From: Candidatus Omnitrophota bacterium
Lineage (GTDB): Bacteria; Omnitrophota; Gorgyraeia; Duberdicusellales; 4484-171
Assembly: GCA_023228195.1 (NCBI GenBank)
Contig: JALOBR010000007.1
Coordinates: 1-27,024 of the forward strand
Direction of reading: 5' to 3'
Length of the DNA: 27,024 nt
Shown: positions 6,358 to 13,893 of the stretch, one piece after another
How positions within the stretch are numbered: position 1 is the first letter of the stretch
How the letters are laid out: the number at the start of each line of letters is the position of its first letter
Notes under the pieces: model-generated
Databases searched by the model: none
Seen by the model: the letters and a program-made list of their open reading frames with translations, nothing else
Told to the model about the DNA's origin: nothing
Position numbers and translations under genes: made by a program

Positions 6358-6909
6358 ATGAAAAAAACGATTTGTTTTTTTATAATTTTATCTCAAATGT
6401 TTTTGTTGTCTTACGCGCAGGATGAGGCTGAAAGCGCAGCTACACAGGCGCAGCCGGAAGCTATTCCCGCTGTTCTCAGCGAGCCGACTAAAGCTTCGGT
6501 AGCGGAAGATGTTGCAGCGCCGGTTGTGCAAAAAAAGGAAGTCAAGGAAAAGGCAGTAAATAAAAAACAAGCGCAGGAAGAAGAACCTCAAGAGCCGTGC
6601 AATGCTTTGCAGGAAACGCAGGGTACGGTTGTATTAAGAGAACGCGTATCGGATCAAAATCCTTTACGTAAGATTTCGCGTGGAGCGGTAAACACCGCTT
6701 TGGGTTGGGTTGAGATTCCGCGGCAGATGATAAAAGTAAATAAAACAAAAGGCGATATCGCCGGTGTATTTTGGGGGCCATTGAAGGGGTTTGCTTTTTT
6801 CGTTGGTAGAACGGCGGTTGGGCTTTATGAGGTAACAACGTTTTTACTCCCTCCTTATAAGCCTGTTGTGAGCCCTGAATTTATATTCTCAGAAGACGAC
6901 GAAGATTAA
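6358..6909 (+). CDS. Exosortase-system-associated protein, TIGR04073-like
   Basis: A signal peptide (MKKTICFFIILSQMFLLSYAQ) is followed by an Ala/Glu/Gln/Lys-rich low-complexity linker to about residue 90. A conserved C-terminal domain then reads PLRKISRGAVNTALGWVEIPRQ, GVFWGPLKGF, VGRTAVGLYEVTTFLLPPY. The RGxxNxxxGWxExP pattern and the G-x-K-G-F / R-T-xx-G-xYE-xxTF run match my memory of TIGR04073, a family reported in genomes with exosortase/PEP-CTERM sorting. No exosortase gene is in this window. A strong ribosome binding site (AAGGAGG) precedes the ATG. Molecular role unknown. Confidence 0.72.
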   Translation: MKKTICFFIILSQMFLLSYAQDEAESAATQAQPEAIPAVLSEPTKASVAEDVAAPVVQKKEVKEKAVNKKQAQEEEPQEPCNALQETQGTVVLRERVSDQNPLRKISRGAVNTALGWVEIPRQMIKVNKTKGDIAGVFWGPLKGFAFFVGRTAVGLYEVTTFLLPPYKPVVSPEFIFSEDDED

Positions 6910-6932
6910 ATAATTAAGCACTAGGAGGGTTT

Positions 6933-7181
6933 ATGGTTAGAATAAGATTAAGAAAGCCGGGTAAAGTTTCGAAAGGAAGATATCATTTTAAAATGGTTGC
7001 GATGGAAAAACGCAACGCGAGAGATTCGAGATATCTGGAGCAAGTAGGTCATTACGATCCTTCCAGAAAGCTTCTGAAGATAGATATCGAAAAATACGAT
7101 AAGTGGATAAAAAGCGGAGCAATACCCACGGAAACAGTAGCCTCATTATATAAAAGATACAAGAAAGAATTAGCGAAGTAA
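6933..7181 (+). CDS. rpsP: 30S ribosomal protein S16
   Basis: An 82-residue protein with the S16 pattern: MVRIRLRKPGKVSKGRYHFKM at the N-terminus, then RDSRYLEQVGHYDP and the segment ending GAIPTETVASLYKR. S16 binds 16S rRNA early in 30S assembly. The ribosome binding site is AGGAGGG. In many bacteria rpsP heads an rpsP-rimM-trmD-rplS operon; here it closes a histidine/tryptophan gene string and is followed by the promoter of yajC. Confidence 0.97.
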   Translation: MVRIRLRKPGKVSKGRYHFKMVAMEKRNARDSRYLEQVGHYDPSRKLLKIDIEKYDKWIKSGAIPTETVASLYKRYKKELAK

Positions 7182-7196
7182 GTCAACAATCCAAAG

Positions 7197-7225
7197 TTGA
7201 GTATAGATTTTGGATTTTATATTAT
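7197..7225 (+). promoter_or_regulatory. Predicted sigma-70 promoter of yajC-secDF
   Basis: TTGAGT (7197-7202) and TATTAT (7220-7225) are separated by 17 nt. The transcript would start near 7232, just before the long palindrome at 7235-7308, so that palindrome would form the 5' end of the mRNA. The flanking sequence is very A/T-rich with overlapping alternative -10 boxes. Confidence 0.5.
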
Positions 7226-7234
7226 TATAATTAT

Positions 7235-7308
7235 CCCCGAAGCGCCCATATGCTCAAAAAATCTTTCGCGAGAATACTCGTTCAATATTTTTTGAGAGCA
7301 CTTCGGGG
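7235..7308 (+). repeat. Long interrupted palindrome at the 5' end of the yajC-secDF leader
   Basis: CCCCGAAG (7235-7242) pairs with CTTCGGGG (7301-7308). CTCAAAAAAT (7253-7262) pairs with ATTTTTTGAG (7287-7296). CGAG (7269-7272) pairs with CTCG (7277-7280) around loop AATA. The three stems stack with small internal loops into one rod about 74 nt long. Confidence 0.75.
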
Positions 7309-7338
7309 TTAATTTTCCGCTTTCAGCGGAAAAATTAA
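7309..7338 (+). promoter_or_regulatory. Hairpin touching the yajC ribosome binding site
   Basis: TTAATTTTCCGC (7309-7320) pairs with GCGGAAAAATTAA (7326-7338) around loop TTTCA, with one bulged A. The ribosome binding site AAGGAG starts at 7337, so the base of the stem overlaps its first two bases. Access to the site could depend on this hairpin. Confidence 0.55.
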
Positions 7339-7347
7339 GGAGAAAAT

Positions 7348-7635
7348 ATGCAACCGAATCCAAGCGCAGGTATGGCTAATATATTGTTTCTTGTAGTTAT
7401 TTTCGGAATTTTCTATTTTATGTTAATACGGCCTCAGCAAAAACAGCAGAAGAAACATAAGGAAATGATTAACAATTTGAATAAAAATGACGAGGTAGTT
7501 ACTTTGGGCGGCATACATGGCACAATCATAAGCGTAAAAGAAAAAACTTTCGTCTTAAGAGTTGATGATAACGTTAAGATAGAGGTTGATAAGAGTGCAA
7601 TTTCTTATATCGTAAAAGCGAGGCAGAAAGAATGA
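7348..7635 (+). CDS. yajC: Sec translocon accessory protein YajC
   Basis: YajC is the small membrane partner of SecDF in the Sec holotranslocon. One membrane helix spans about residues 9-27 (MANILFLVVIFGIFYFMLIRP) and is followed directly by the family motif RPQQKQQKKHKEM. The cytoplasmic domain then has LNKNDEVVTLGGIHGTI. The gene has its own predicted promoter and structured leader, and its stop overlaps the secDF start by four bases. Confidence 0.96.
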   Translation: MQPNPSAGMANILFLVVIFGIFYFMLIRPQQKQQKKHKEMINNLNKNDEVVTLGGIHGTIISVKEKTFVLRVDDNVKIEVDKSAISYIVKARQKE

Positions 7636-9788
7636 TCAGAAATGCTGACCTAAAAATAAGATACATTATAATCGGCGCACTGGTTATATTTAGTGCATTA
7701 GCAATTTATCCTTTGAATAAAAAAATAAACCTGGGGCTTGATTTAAAAGGCGGAATGTATGTGTTGCTTCGCGCTGATACTTCTTCCGTGCCCGCGGCCC
7801 AGGTTAATGATGCTATGAACGGAGCAATTGAAAAGGTCAGAACCAGAATTGACTCTTTTGGCGTTAAGGAAACTTCAATACAAATTCAAGGGGATAATTC
7901 TATTTTGGTTCAGCTTCCCGGCGTAGTAGACAGGGAAATAATTACTAAATTAAGGGAAGTAGGAAAACTTGAATTTAATCTTGTTGAAGAAGATAAGGAA
8001 AAATTTGAGGCAGCAGTCAAGGGCAGCGTTCCGGCAGGATATGAATTGAAAGATTATAAAGGAGCAATTCTTATTCGTAAGGGTGCGTCGCTGGTTGGCG
8101 CTGATTTAGCGCAAAGCTCTGTTGGTTTCGATCAATATGGCACGCCTAACGTAAGGCTTCAGTTTACGGCTGAAGGAGCAAAAAAGTTTGCTAAAGTAAC
8201 CGAAGAAAATGTCGGAAAACAACTAGCAATTATTCTTGATGGAAAAGTTATGAGTGCTCCGGCAATACGCGAGGCGATAATGAGCGGCCAGGCTGAAATT
8301 ACAGGTGATTTTACGCTTGACGAGTCCCGCACGATTGTTTCGGTGTTAAATTCCGGCGCTCTTCCGGTACCTCTTGTGGTTGAAGAAGAAAGAACAGTCG
8401 GGCCTCTTTTGGGCTCTGACTCCATAACAAAAGGAATAAATGCTTGCCTTCTTGGCGCAGCCTTGGTTTTTATATTTATGCTTGCTTATTATTTTATGGG
8501 CGGCGTTGTCGCGGATATATGCCTTGTTTTTAACATATTATTTACCCTGGCGGCATTAAATATATTAAAAGCAACGCTTACGTTACCGGGTATCGCCGGT
8601 ATGATCCTGGCTTTGGGTATGGCGGTTGATGCAAATGTTTTAATCTTTGAAAGGATACGCGATGAATTGACCGCGAACAAACCCCTGGGCGCGGCAATAA
8701 AGAATAGTTTTGATCGGACTTTCTTAACTATATTTGATTCGAATCTTACCACAATAATCGCGGCAGCTTTTCTTTTTATATTTGGCACAGGACCCATACG
8801 AGGCTTTGCCACGACTCTTATTTTGGGTATTCTTATAAGTATGTTTACGGCAATTTTTGTAGGCAAGACCATATTCGCAACAATGCTTAAGGGCGGTTTA
8901 AAGAAAATGCCGATGTTGCAGTTTTTCCCGGCTTCAAAGATAGATTTTTTAAAGCCGCGCTATATCTGTCTTGTGTTTTCAACTATTGTAATAGCCGTGA
9001 GCATGTATGGATTCTTATCGAAAGGAGAGGCAGTATATAGCATAGATTTTAAAGGCGGCCAGGTTTTGGAATATAAATTAACTCCTGCGCCGGCTATTGA
9101 AGATGTAAGAAAAATTTTACTGGATGCGGGTTTTTCCGGATTAACTATCCAGGATTTTAAAGATGTAAAAGGCGGAATCAACATAAAGAGCAAAGAAGAT
9201 ATCGCCGATAAAACAGAAGAGGTTCTAAAGAAAAATTATAAAGAAGTAGTAAGGTTAAGAGTAGATAAAGTAGGTCCAACCGTAGGAGCATTGCTTAAAA
9301 CAAAGGCGTTATGGGCGATTATACTTTCGCTTATAGGAATTCTTACTTATGTGTTTATCAGGTTTAAACATTTTGATTTTGCTCTTGCCGGTGTCATTGC
9401 GCTTTTGCACGACGTGCTTATTGCCTTGGGTTTTTGTGCTTTGTTTGGATATGAAGTTGATCTTTTGATAGTTACGGCACTTTTAACTATCGCTGGTTAT
9501 TCTATAAATGATACAATAGTTATATACGACCGCATAAGAGAAATAGCTCCGCGTATGCATAAAGCTTCTACTTATCAGATATTGAATCAAGCGTTGAATA
9601 ATACATTTTCAAGAACCATAATCACGTCACTTACGGTATTTTTCGTTACGCTTGCCATGTATCTTTTAGGCGGACAAGCATTGAAGGGCTTTTCCTTTGT
9701 GCTTTTGGTTGGTTTTATTTCCGGAGTCTATTCAACGATATATGTTGCATCTGCCCTGGTTCTTGTTTTTCGAGGAGCTAAAGCCTAA
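7632..9788 (+). CDS. secDF: Fused protein-export subunit SecDF
   Basis: A single 718-residue protein carries SecD then SecF; many bacteria have them as two genes. The SecD half shows GLDLKGGMYVLL (35-46), the large periplasmic P1 region and the membrane domain with GMAVDANVLIFERIRDE. The SecF half starts at about residue 435, with YSIDFKGGQVLEYKL near 467-481 and a membrane domain with IAGYSINDTIVIYDRIRE. Twelve membrane helices are expected. SecDF uses the proton gradient to pull exported proteins to the outer side. It is translationally coupled to yajC (ATGA) and followed by a strong terminator. Confidence 0.97.
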   Translation: MIRNADLKIRYIIIGALVIFSALAIYPLNKKINLGLDLKGGMYVLLRADTSSVPAAQVNDAMNGAIEKVRTRIDSFGVKETSIQIQGDNSILVQLPGVVDREIITKLREVGKLEFNLVEEDKEKFEAAVKGSVPAGYELKDYKGAILIRKGASLVGADLAQSSVGFDQYGTPNVRLQFTAEGAKKFAKVTEENVGKQLAIILDGKVMSAPAIREAIMSGQAEITGDFTLDESRTIVSVLNSGALPVPLVVEEERTVGPLLGSDSITKGINACLLGAALVFIFMLAYYFMGGVVADICLVFNILFTLAALNILKATLTLPGIAGMILALGMAVDANVLIFERIRDELTANKPLGAAIKNSFDRTFLTIFDSNLTTIIAAAFLFIFGTGPIRGFATTLILGILISMFTAIFVGKTIFATMLKGGLKKMPMLQFFPASKIDFLKPRYICLVFSTIVIAVSMYGFLSKGEAVYSIDFKGGQVLEYKLTPAPAIEDVRKILLDAGFSGLTIQDFKDVKGGINIKSKEDIADKTEEVLKKNYKEVVRLRVDKVGPTVGALLKTKALWAIILSLIGILTYVFIRFKHFDFALAGVIALLHDVLIALGFCALFGYEVDLLIVTALLTIAGYSINDTIVIYDRIREIAPRMHKASTYQILNQALNNTFSRTIITSLTVFFVTLAMYLLGGQALKGFSFVLLVGFISGVYSTIYVASALVLVFRGAKA

Positions 9789-9812
9789 ATCTGGCCAATA
9801 AACCGAAAACGA

Positions 9813-9852
9813 AAAACCTGAGACCAGAAAGAAGTTTCTGCTTTCAGGTTTT
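9813..9852 (+). terminator. Terminator after secDF, two stacked stems
   Basis: AAAACCTGA (9813-9821) pairs with TCAGGTTTT (9844-9852), 9 bp, ending in TTTT. An inner stem CAGAAA (9825-9830) pairs with TTTCTG (9835-9840) around GAAG. The inner stem-loop recurs at 2840-2855. It lies only 20 nt before the start of the next gene. Confidence 0.65.
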
Positions 9853-9872
9853 AAGCAACACCCTCCTAGATT

Positions 9873-11765
9873 ATGTTTGATACTCTCAAAATATACATAA
9901 ATAAAGAATTTTCCCTGGAATCTACCAGCCAGGAGCTTATAGTTCTTGGGTATCGCAGAGTAGACGAGGTGTTTGAGGAGGGAGATTTCTCTCTGCGCGG
10001 CGATACTCTTGAAGTTTTCCCTGTCAATTTTACTTTTCCTTTGCGGCTTGAATGGGAATTTGACGTTGTCAGAAAGATTTACAGTTTTGATAAAACCCTC
10101 AATAAAAAAATAATCGATTACGATTTCCTCATAGTAATACCTCATTCCAAAAAAATAAAAAAATATACGGATGAAGACCTGCCCATCGCGGCAGTTTTGC
10201 GCCTAAAGCGCGGCGATTTCGTGGTACATACCAGATATGGAATAGGAAAATTTGTCGGCATAAAAAAGTTAAAATTAAAGGAAAAGGAAGATTATTATTT
10301 CGAAATAGTATACGATAAAAATGATAAGTTATACGTTTCGAAAGAAGATGCGCATTTAATCCAGAAATACTCAAGTTTTACGCAAGCTCAGCCTAAGCTT
10401 TCACGCCTTGGTTCCAAGGAATGGATACGGACAAAGATGCGTGTTGAGCGGGGGATAAAAGAATTCGCCCTGATGCTTATGCGCATGGAAGCTCAGCGGA
10501 AACTTATAGGCGGGTTTAAATTTTCAAGCGATGTTCCATGGCAGAGCCAATTTGAAAAAACTTTTCCTTACGAGGAAACCGAGGACCAGGCTAGGGCGGT
10601 AATTGATGTTAAAAAGGATATGGAATCGTCTGCGTGCATGGATAGGTTAATTTGCGGAGATGTTGGTTATGGTAAGACTGAAGTCGCGATGCGCGCTGTT
10701 TTTAAGGCGGTTATGGATAATAAACAGGTTGCATTTTTAGTTCCTACGACAATTCTCGCTTATCAGCACTATAAAAATCTTTCCGATAGGGTAAAGGATT
10801 TTCCGATAAAAGTAGAAATGCTTAGCCGTTTTCGCACTCCCGCAGAGCAGGGGAGAATAATAAAGGATTTACGTGACGGGAAAATAGACATAATAGTTGG
10901 GACTCACCGCCTTACCTCTGATGATGTAAGTTTCAACGATTTAGGGTTATTGGTTATTGATGAAGAGCATAGGTTTGGCGTTGAGCACAAGGAAAAAATA
11001 AAAAAACTTAAAATAGGCATTGATATTTTAACTCTTACGGCTACCCCAATACCGCGCACTTTATATATGAGCCTTATAGGAATTAGAAATATTTCTTTAA
11101 TTAAGACTCCGCCCAAGGATAGGCTTGCGGTTAAAACAAAAATTATTCAGCATAATGCCCAGACTCTGAAAGAGGCAATAGTGCATGAAGTAGCAAGAGG
11201 CGGACAGGTATTTTTCATCCATAACCGCATAGAAACTATACCGAAGTGGGAAAAAATATTAAGAAATATATTACCCAAAGAAATAAAAATGTCGGTTATC
11301 CACGGGCGTTTAACTGCCTCAGAAATTGAGAATGTTATGTTTGATTTTATTGAAAAAAAGATTGATTGTCTTCTTTCGACTGCGATAGTTGAATCAGGGA
11401 TAGATATACCTTCGGCAAACACCATAATTATAAGTGATGCGTATACTTTTGGTCTTGCGGATTTACACCAACTACGCGGCCGCGTTGGCAGGTTTAATGT
11501 CCAGGCTTTTGCGTATTTGCTGGTACCTAGTCTTTCTTCGATTTCCACAGAAAGCAGGCAGCGGCTTGAAATGATCGAGGAATATTCTCATCTTGGCGCC
11601 GGATTTGAAGTAGCCATGAGTGATTTGGAATTGCGCGGCGCGGGAAATATTTTAGGCAGGCAGCAGCATGGGTTTGTTTGGATGGTTGGCTTTGATTTAT
11701 ATTGCCGTATCTTAAAGAAAGAGATAGAATACTTAAAAGACGCTTTTAAAATAGAGGTGGGTTAA
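9873..11765 (+). CDS. Short Mfd-like DNA translocase lacking the N-terminal UvrA-binding and C-terminal domains
   Basis: The protein is colinear with the central part of transcription-repair coupling factor Mfd. A remnant of domain 1b (LGYRRVDEVFEEGDFSLRGD, 25-44) comes first, then the RNA-polymerase-interaction (CarD-like) domain from GDFVVHTRYGIGKFVGI (114-130). The superfamily 2 motor follows: Walker A GDVGYGKTE (262-270), DEEHRFG (363-369), TATPIPRTL (389-397), STAIVESGIDIP (502-513), HQLRGRVGR (532-540) and the RecG-like TRG segment DLELRGAGNILGRQQHG. It stops where the motor ends. Full Mfd is about 1100 residues; the missing parts are the UvrB-like UvrA-binding module and the autoinhibitory C-terminal domain. 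A stop at 9867-9869 in the same frame rules out a longer N-terminus, and no ribosome binding site is visible (the bases upstream include CCTCCT). The motor motifs look intact, so it may still release stalled polymerase. Confidence 0.85.
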   Translation: MFDTLKIYINKEFSLESTSQELIVLGYRRVDEVFEEGDFSLRGDTLEVFPVNFTFPLRLEWEFDVVRKIYSFDKTLNKKIIDYDFLIVIPHSKKIKKYTDEDLPIAAVLRLKRGDFVVHTRYGIGKFVGIKKLKLKEKEDYYFEIVYDKNDKLYVSKEDAHLIQKYSSFTQAQPKLSRLGSKEWIRTKMRVERGIKEFALMLMRMEAQRKLIGGFKFSSDVPWQSQFEKTFPYEETEDQARAVIDVKKDMESSACMDRLICGDVGYGKTEVAMRAVFKAVMDNKQVAFLVPTTILAYQHYKNLSDRVKDFPIKVEMLSRFRTPAEQGRIIKDLRDGKIDIIVGTHRLTSDDVSFNDLGLLVIDEEHRFGVEHKEKIKKLKIGIDILTLTATPIPRTLYMSLIGIRNISLIKTPPKDRLAVKTKIIQHNAQTLKEAIVHEVARGGQVFFIHNRIETIPKWEKILRNILPKEIKMSVIHGRLTASEIENVMFDFIEKKIDCLLSTAIVESGIDIPSANTIIISDAYTFGLADLHQLRGRVGRFNVQAFAYLLVPSLSSISTESRQRLEMIEEYSHLGAGFEVAMSDLELRGAGNILGRQQHGFVWMVGFDLYCRILKKEIEYLKDAFKIEVG

Positions 11766-11768
11766 CCG

Positions 11769-11797
11769 AAAAACTGCGTGCTTTGCAGGCAGTTTTT
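11769..11797 (+). terminator. Intrinsic terminator after the Mfd-like gene (H3 of copy B)
   Basis: AAAAACTGC (11769-11777) pairs perfectly with GCAGTTTTT (11789-11797) around an 11-nt loop that can form a further TGC/GCA mini-stem. The stem base starts four nt after the TAA. It is also the first hairpin of the composite repeat, so the repeat supplies the terminator. Confidence 0.6.
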
Positions 11798-11836
11798 GCC
11801 GAAGGGCCGCCGCCAAAATTGATAAGTCGAAGGCCA

Positions 11837-11886
11837 TCCACCAGGATGCCCTGTTGGGCTATCCACCAGGATGCCCTGCTGGGCTA
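11837..11886 (+). repeat. Tandem 25-nt unit, two copies
   Basis: TCCACCAGGATGCCCTG then TTGGGCTA, repeated immediately with one change (T to C, giving CTGGGCTA). Each unit contains CCAG...CTGG-type self-complementarity. A diverged single unit occurs at 14733-14759, where the core is CAGGCC-GAA-GGCCTG. Confidence 0.75.
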
Positions 11887-11966
11887 TGGAAATTTTGGAT
11901 AACGGCGGGGTATACAGAAAAATACATCTGCACTTTTCTGTTAGTAAACTACTACGGGGGAAAACA

Positions 11967-12851
11967 ATGAAAAAAATATTTTTTATAATTATGTTTTTAA
12001 GCCTGGCTTTTGGGGCTTACAGTGAAGAAATAACCAAGATTGTGGCAAAAGTAAACAATCAGATTATTACCGCAAAAGATTTGGATGATTATTATAAGGT
12101 TATCACTTATAAAATGCCGGGCAATTCCGTAGCCGGCGCCGATGAAATAAAAGGCAAGGAAGACGCTTTGGTAAAATTAATCGAGGACAAGCTGATATTA
12201 GACGAAGCAAAAAAAAAGAACTTGGAAATCCCGTCTTATTTTATCAATAACCATTTAAATAAAATGATTGCATCGTATCCTTCAAGGGAAAATTTTGAAA
12301 ATTCTCTTATTGAGCGCGGCCTTACGGTAACTGTCCTTAAAGAAAGGATATTAGGGCAGTTTCTGATGCGGCAGGTGATAGATATGTATGTAGGTAACTA
12401 CGTGTCTGTCTCTCCCCAGGAAATAAATAAGTATTATGATGAACATAAAAATGAAATGATATCCTCGGAAAGTTATTCTATTATAATAGCTCAAAATAAA
12501 GATAAAAATAAAGTCGTTAAAATCGCTAAAGCTATAAAAGAAGAAGGGATGCCGGAAGCAGAAAAAGAGTACTCGGATGATCTCGTAAAGGTTGAGGCAA
12601 AAATAAATGAGCTTAAAGAAGAAATCGCGCAAACTGTTGTAAAATTAAAGCCCGCCGAGTACGTAATAAAAAACATAAATAATGTCAATTATTTAGTTTA
12701 TTTAGAAAAGATCGACCCGCCCAAACAACTTGAGCTTGAAGAGGCTCAGGAAAATATCCGTACCATTATCTGGAACAATAAATTCCGCAAAAGGTTTGAG
12801 GAATGGGTAAAGCAACTTAAACAAGGCGCAGTCATAAAAACTTATCTTTAA
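11967..12851 (+). CDS. SurA/PpiC-like periplasmic chaperone with degenerate isomerase domain
   Basis: The signal peptide (MKKIFFIIMFLSLAFGAYS) is followed by a SurA-type N-terminal domain (IVAKVNNQIITAKDLDDYY, then LVKLIEDKLILDEAKKKNLEIP and the helical pairs to about residue 165). The remaining 130 residues keep a shortened parvulin-like frame (ESYSIIIAQ ... INNVNYLVYLEKIDPP) but lack the usual GGDLG and catalytic landmarks. The C-terminal helix (EEAQENIRTIIWNNKFRKRFEEWVKQL) packs back in SurA. It most likely guides outer-membrane proteins through the periplasm as a chaperone without isomerase activity. The start is taken at 11967, where the signal peptide begins behind GGGGGAAAACA; an upstream in-frame ATG at 11871 lies inside the repeat. 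Confidence 0.82.
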   Translation: MKKIFFIIMFLSLAFGAYSEEITKIVAKVNNQIITAKDLDDYYKVITYKMPGNSVAGADEIKGKEDALVKLIEDKLILDEAKKKNLEIPSYFINNHLNKMIASYPSRENFENSLIERGLTVTVLKERILGQFLMRQVIDMYVGNYVSVSPQEINKYYDEHKNEMISSESYSIIIAQNKDKNKVVKIAKAIKEEGMPEAEKEYSDDLVKVEAKINELKEEIAQTVVKLKPAEYVIKNINNVNYLVYLEKIDPPKQLELEEAQENIRTIIWNNKFRKRFEEWVKQLKQGAVIKTYL

Positions 12852-12864
12852 TCCAGCCTACTTT

Positions 12865-13893
12865 ATGCCTAAAGAAAAAATCATAGCTACCATAGGTGAC
12901 CCTGCGGGTTGCGGTCCGTATATCACATTAAAAGCAATTGAAAGTTTAGAAAATTTCGGCGCGCAGTTTTTTGTTGTCGGAGATAAAGAAATATTAAACA
13001 GATTTGATGTTTATAAAAAAATAAGTAAACGCATAACTTTAATTGATTTAGATACGCCGGGCATAAATAAATTAAAACCCGGGTATGTCTCAAAGCTTTC
13101 AGGCCGCGCAAGCATAAATTATCTTAAAAAAGCCCTGGAAGTTATGAGCGAATACGGTGTAAAGCGGCTCGTAACTGCTCCTTTATCAAAGGAGGCAGTG
13201 CAATTAAATCTCGCTGATTTTAGCGGCCATAGTGAATACCTGGCTGATTATTTTGAATGCAAGATAGAGATGATGATGGCCGCTAAAAAGATTAAGACAG
13301 TTTTGTTCACGCGCCATATTCCGTTTAAAAAAGTGCCTGATTTTATAAATGAAAAGAATTTAAGCAGCACCTTTAATTTGGTTTTAAAATCATTACAAGA
13401 GCTTTTTAAAATAAAACGTCCAAAAATTGCCGTTGCATCATTAAATCCGCACGCAGGAATAAATACTTTTTTTGGTAGTGAAGAAAAAACTATTCATAAG
13501 GTTGTTCGCAAATTTAACGGTAATTTTTATGGGCCATATCCACCGGATAGCCTTTTTACGCAAGATTCTATAAAACAATACGATTGCATAATCGCTCTTT
13601 ACCATGATCAGGGGATGATTCCTTTTAAATTACTATCCATGAAAACCGGCGTTAACTTGACAATCGGCCTGCCCATAATAAGAACTTCTCCTGCCCACGG
13701 CGTTGCGCTTGATATCGTGCGGCAAAATAAAAAACCATTTTCGTCTTCAATGGTTGAAGCGATAAAACTAGCTTTAAGGTTATCAATCCCATTGCCAGAA
13801 TATCCGTGGGTGAATAGTGGAGCGGGGCGTCGCCCCACGGGGGCGTATTTCGAGAGAGAGGATCATGGGCATATCCGTGGGGCTTCAGTATGA
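12865..13893 (+). CDS. pdxA: 4-hydroxythreonine-4-phosphate dehydrogenase PdxA, with repeat-derived C-terminal tail
   Basis: PdxA oxidises 4-phosphohydroxy-threonine in the DXP-dependent pyridoxal phosphate pathway. Motifs: IATIGDPAGCGP (7-18), VTAPLSKEAV (103-112), FSGHSEYLADYF (119-130), and the metal-ligand histidines in TRHIPFKKVP (His151), LYHDQGMIPFKLL (His247) and TSPAHGVALDI (His278). The catalytic body ends near residue 308. The last 34 residues (rich in Gly, Arg and His) are encoded by a GC-rich palindromic segment (13800-13881) and resemble nothing in PdxA. The stop overlaps the rsmA start (ATGA). No clear ribosome binding site precedes the ATG. Confidence 0.93.
   Translation: MPKEKIIATIGDPAGCGPYITLKAIESLENFGAQFFVVGDKEILNRFDVYKKISKRITLIDLDTPGINKLKPGYVSKLSGRASINYLKKALEVMSEYGVKRLVTAPLSKEAVQLNLADFSGHSEYLADYFECKIEMMMAAKKIKTVLFTRHIPFKKVPDFINEKNLSSTFNLVLKSLQELFKIKRPKIAVASLNPHAGINTFFGSEEKTIHKVVRKFNGNFYGPYPPDSLFTQDSIKQYDCIIALYHDQGMIPFKLLSMKTGVNLTIGLPIIRTSPAHGVALDIVRQNKKPFSSSMVEAIKLALRLSIPLPEYPWVNSGAGRRPTGAYFEREDHGHIRGASV
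13800..13881. repeat. GC-rich palindrome with 11-nt direct repeats inside the 3' end of pdxA
   Basis: ATATCCGTGGG occurs exactly at 13800-13810 and again at 13871-13881. Between them, GGGG-CGTCG-CCCC (13824-13836) forms a hairpin. CCGTGGG (13804-13810) also pairs with CCCACGG (13834-13840). Base composition is far more GC-rich than in the flanking genes. Confidence 0.65.

Larger units (their letters stand above)
11766..11944. repeat. Three-hairpin composite palindromic repeat, copy B with tandem insert
   Basis: The order along the + strand is H3 (11769-11797), H2 arms CCGCCG-CCAAAATT (11807-11820) with AATTTTGG-ATAA-CGGCGG (11891-11908), and H1 ACAGAAAA (11914-11921) with TTTTCTGT (11934-11941). 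This is the complement of the order at 2861-2990. The H2 loop holds two tandem 25-nt units (11837-11861 and 11862-11886) that differ by one base. The element fills almost the whole gap between the Mfd-like and SurA-like genes. Confidence 0.8.

Noticed and set aside
9732..10145. Open frame on the - strand across the secDF-mfd gap
   Set aside because: It covers the terminator and both flanking genes in antisense, with no protein-like features.
11871..11966. Upstream ATG for the SurA-like gene
   Set aside because: It starts within the tandem repeat and would bury the clear signal peptide that begins at 11967.
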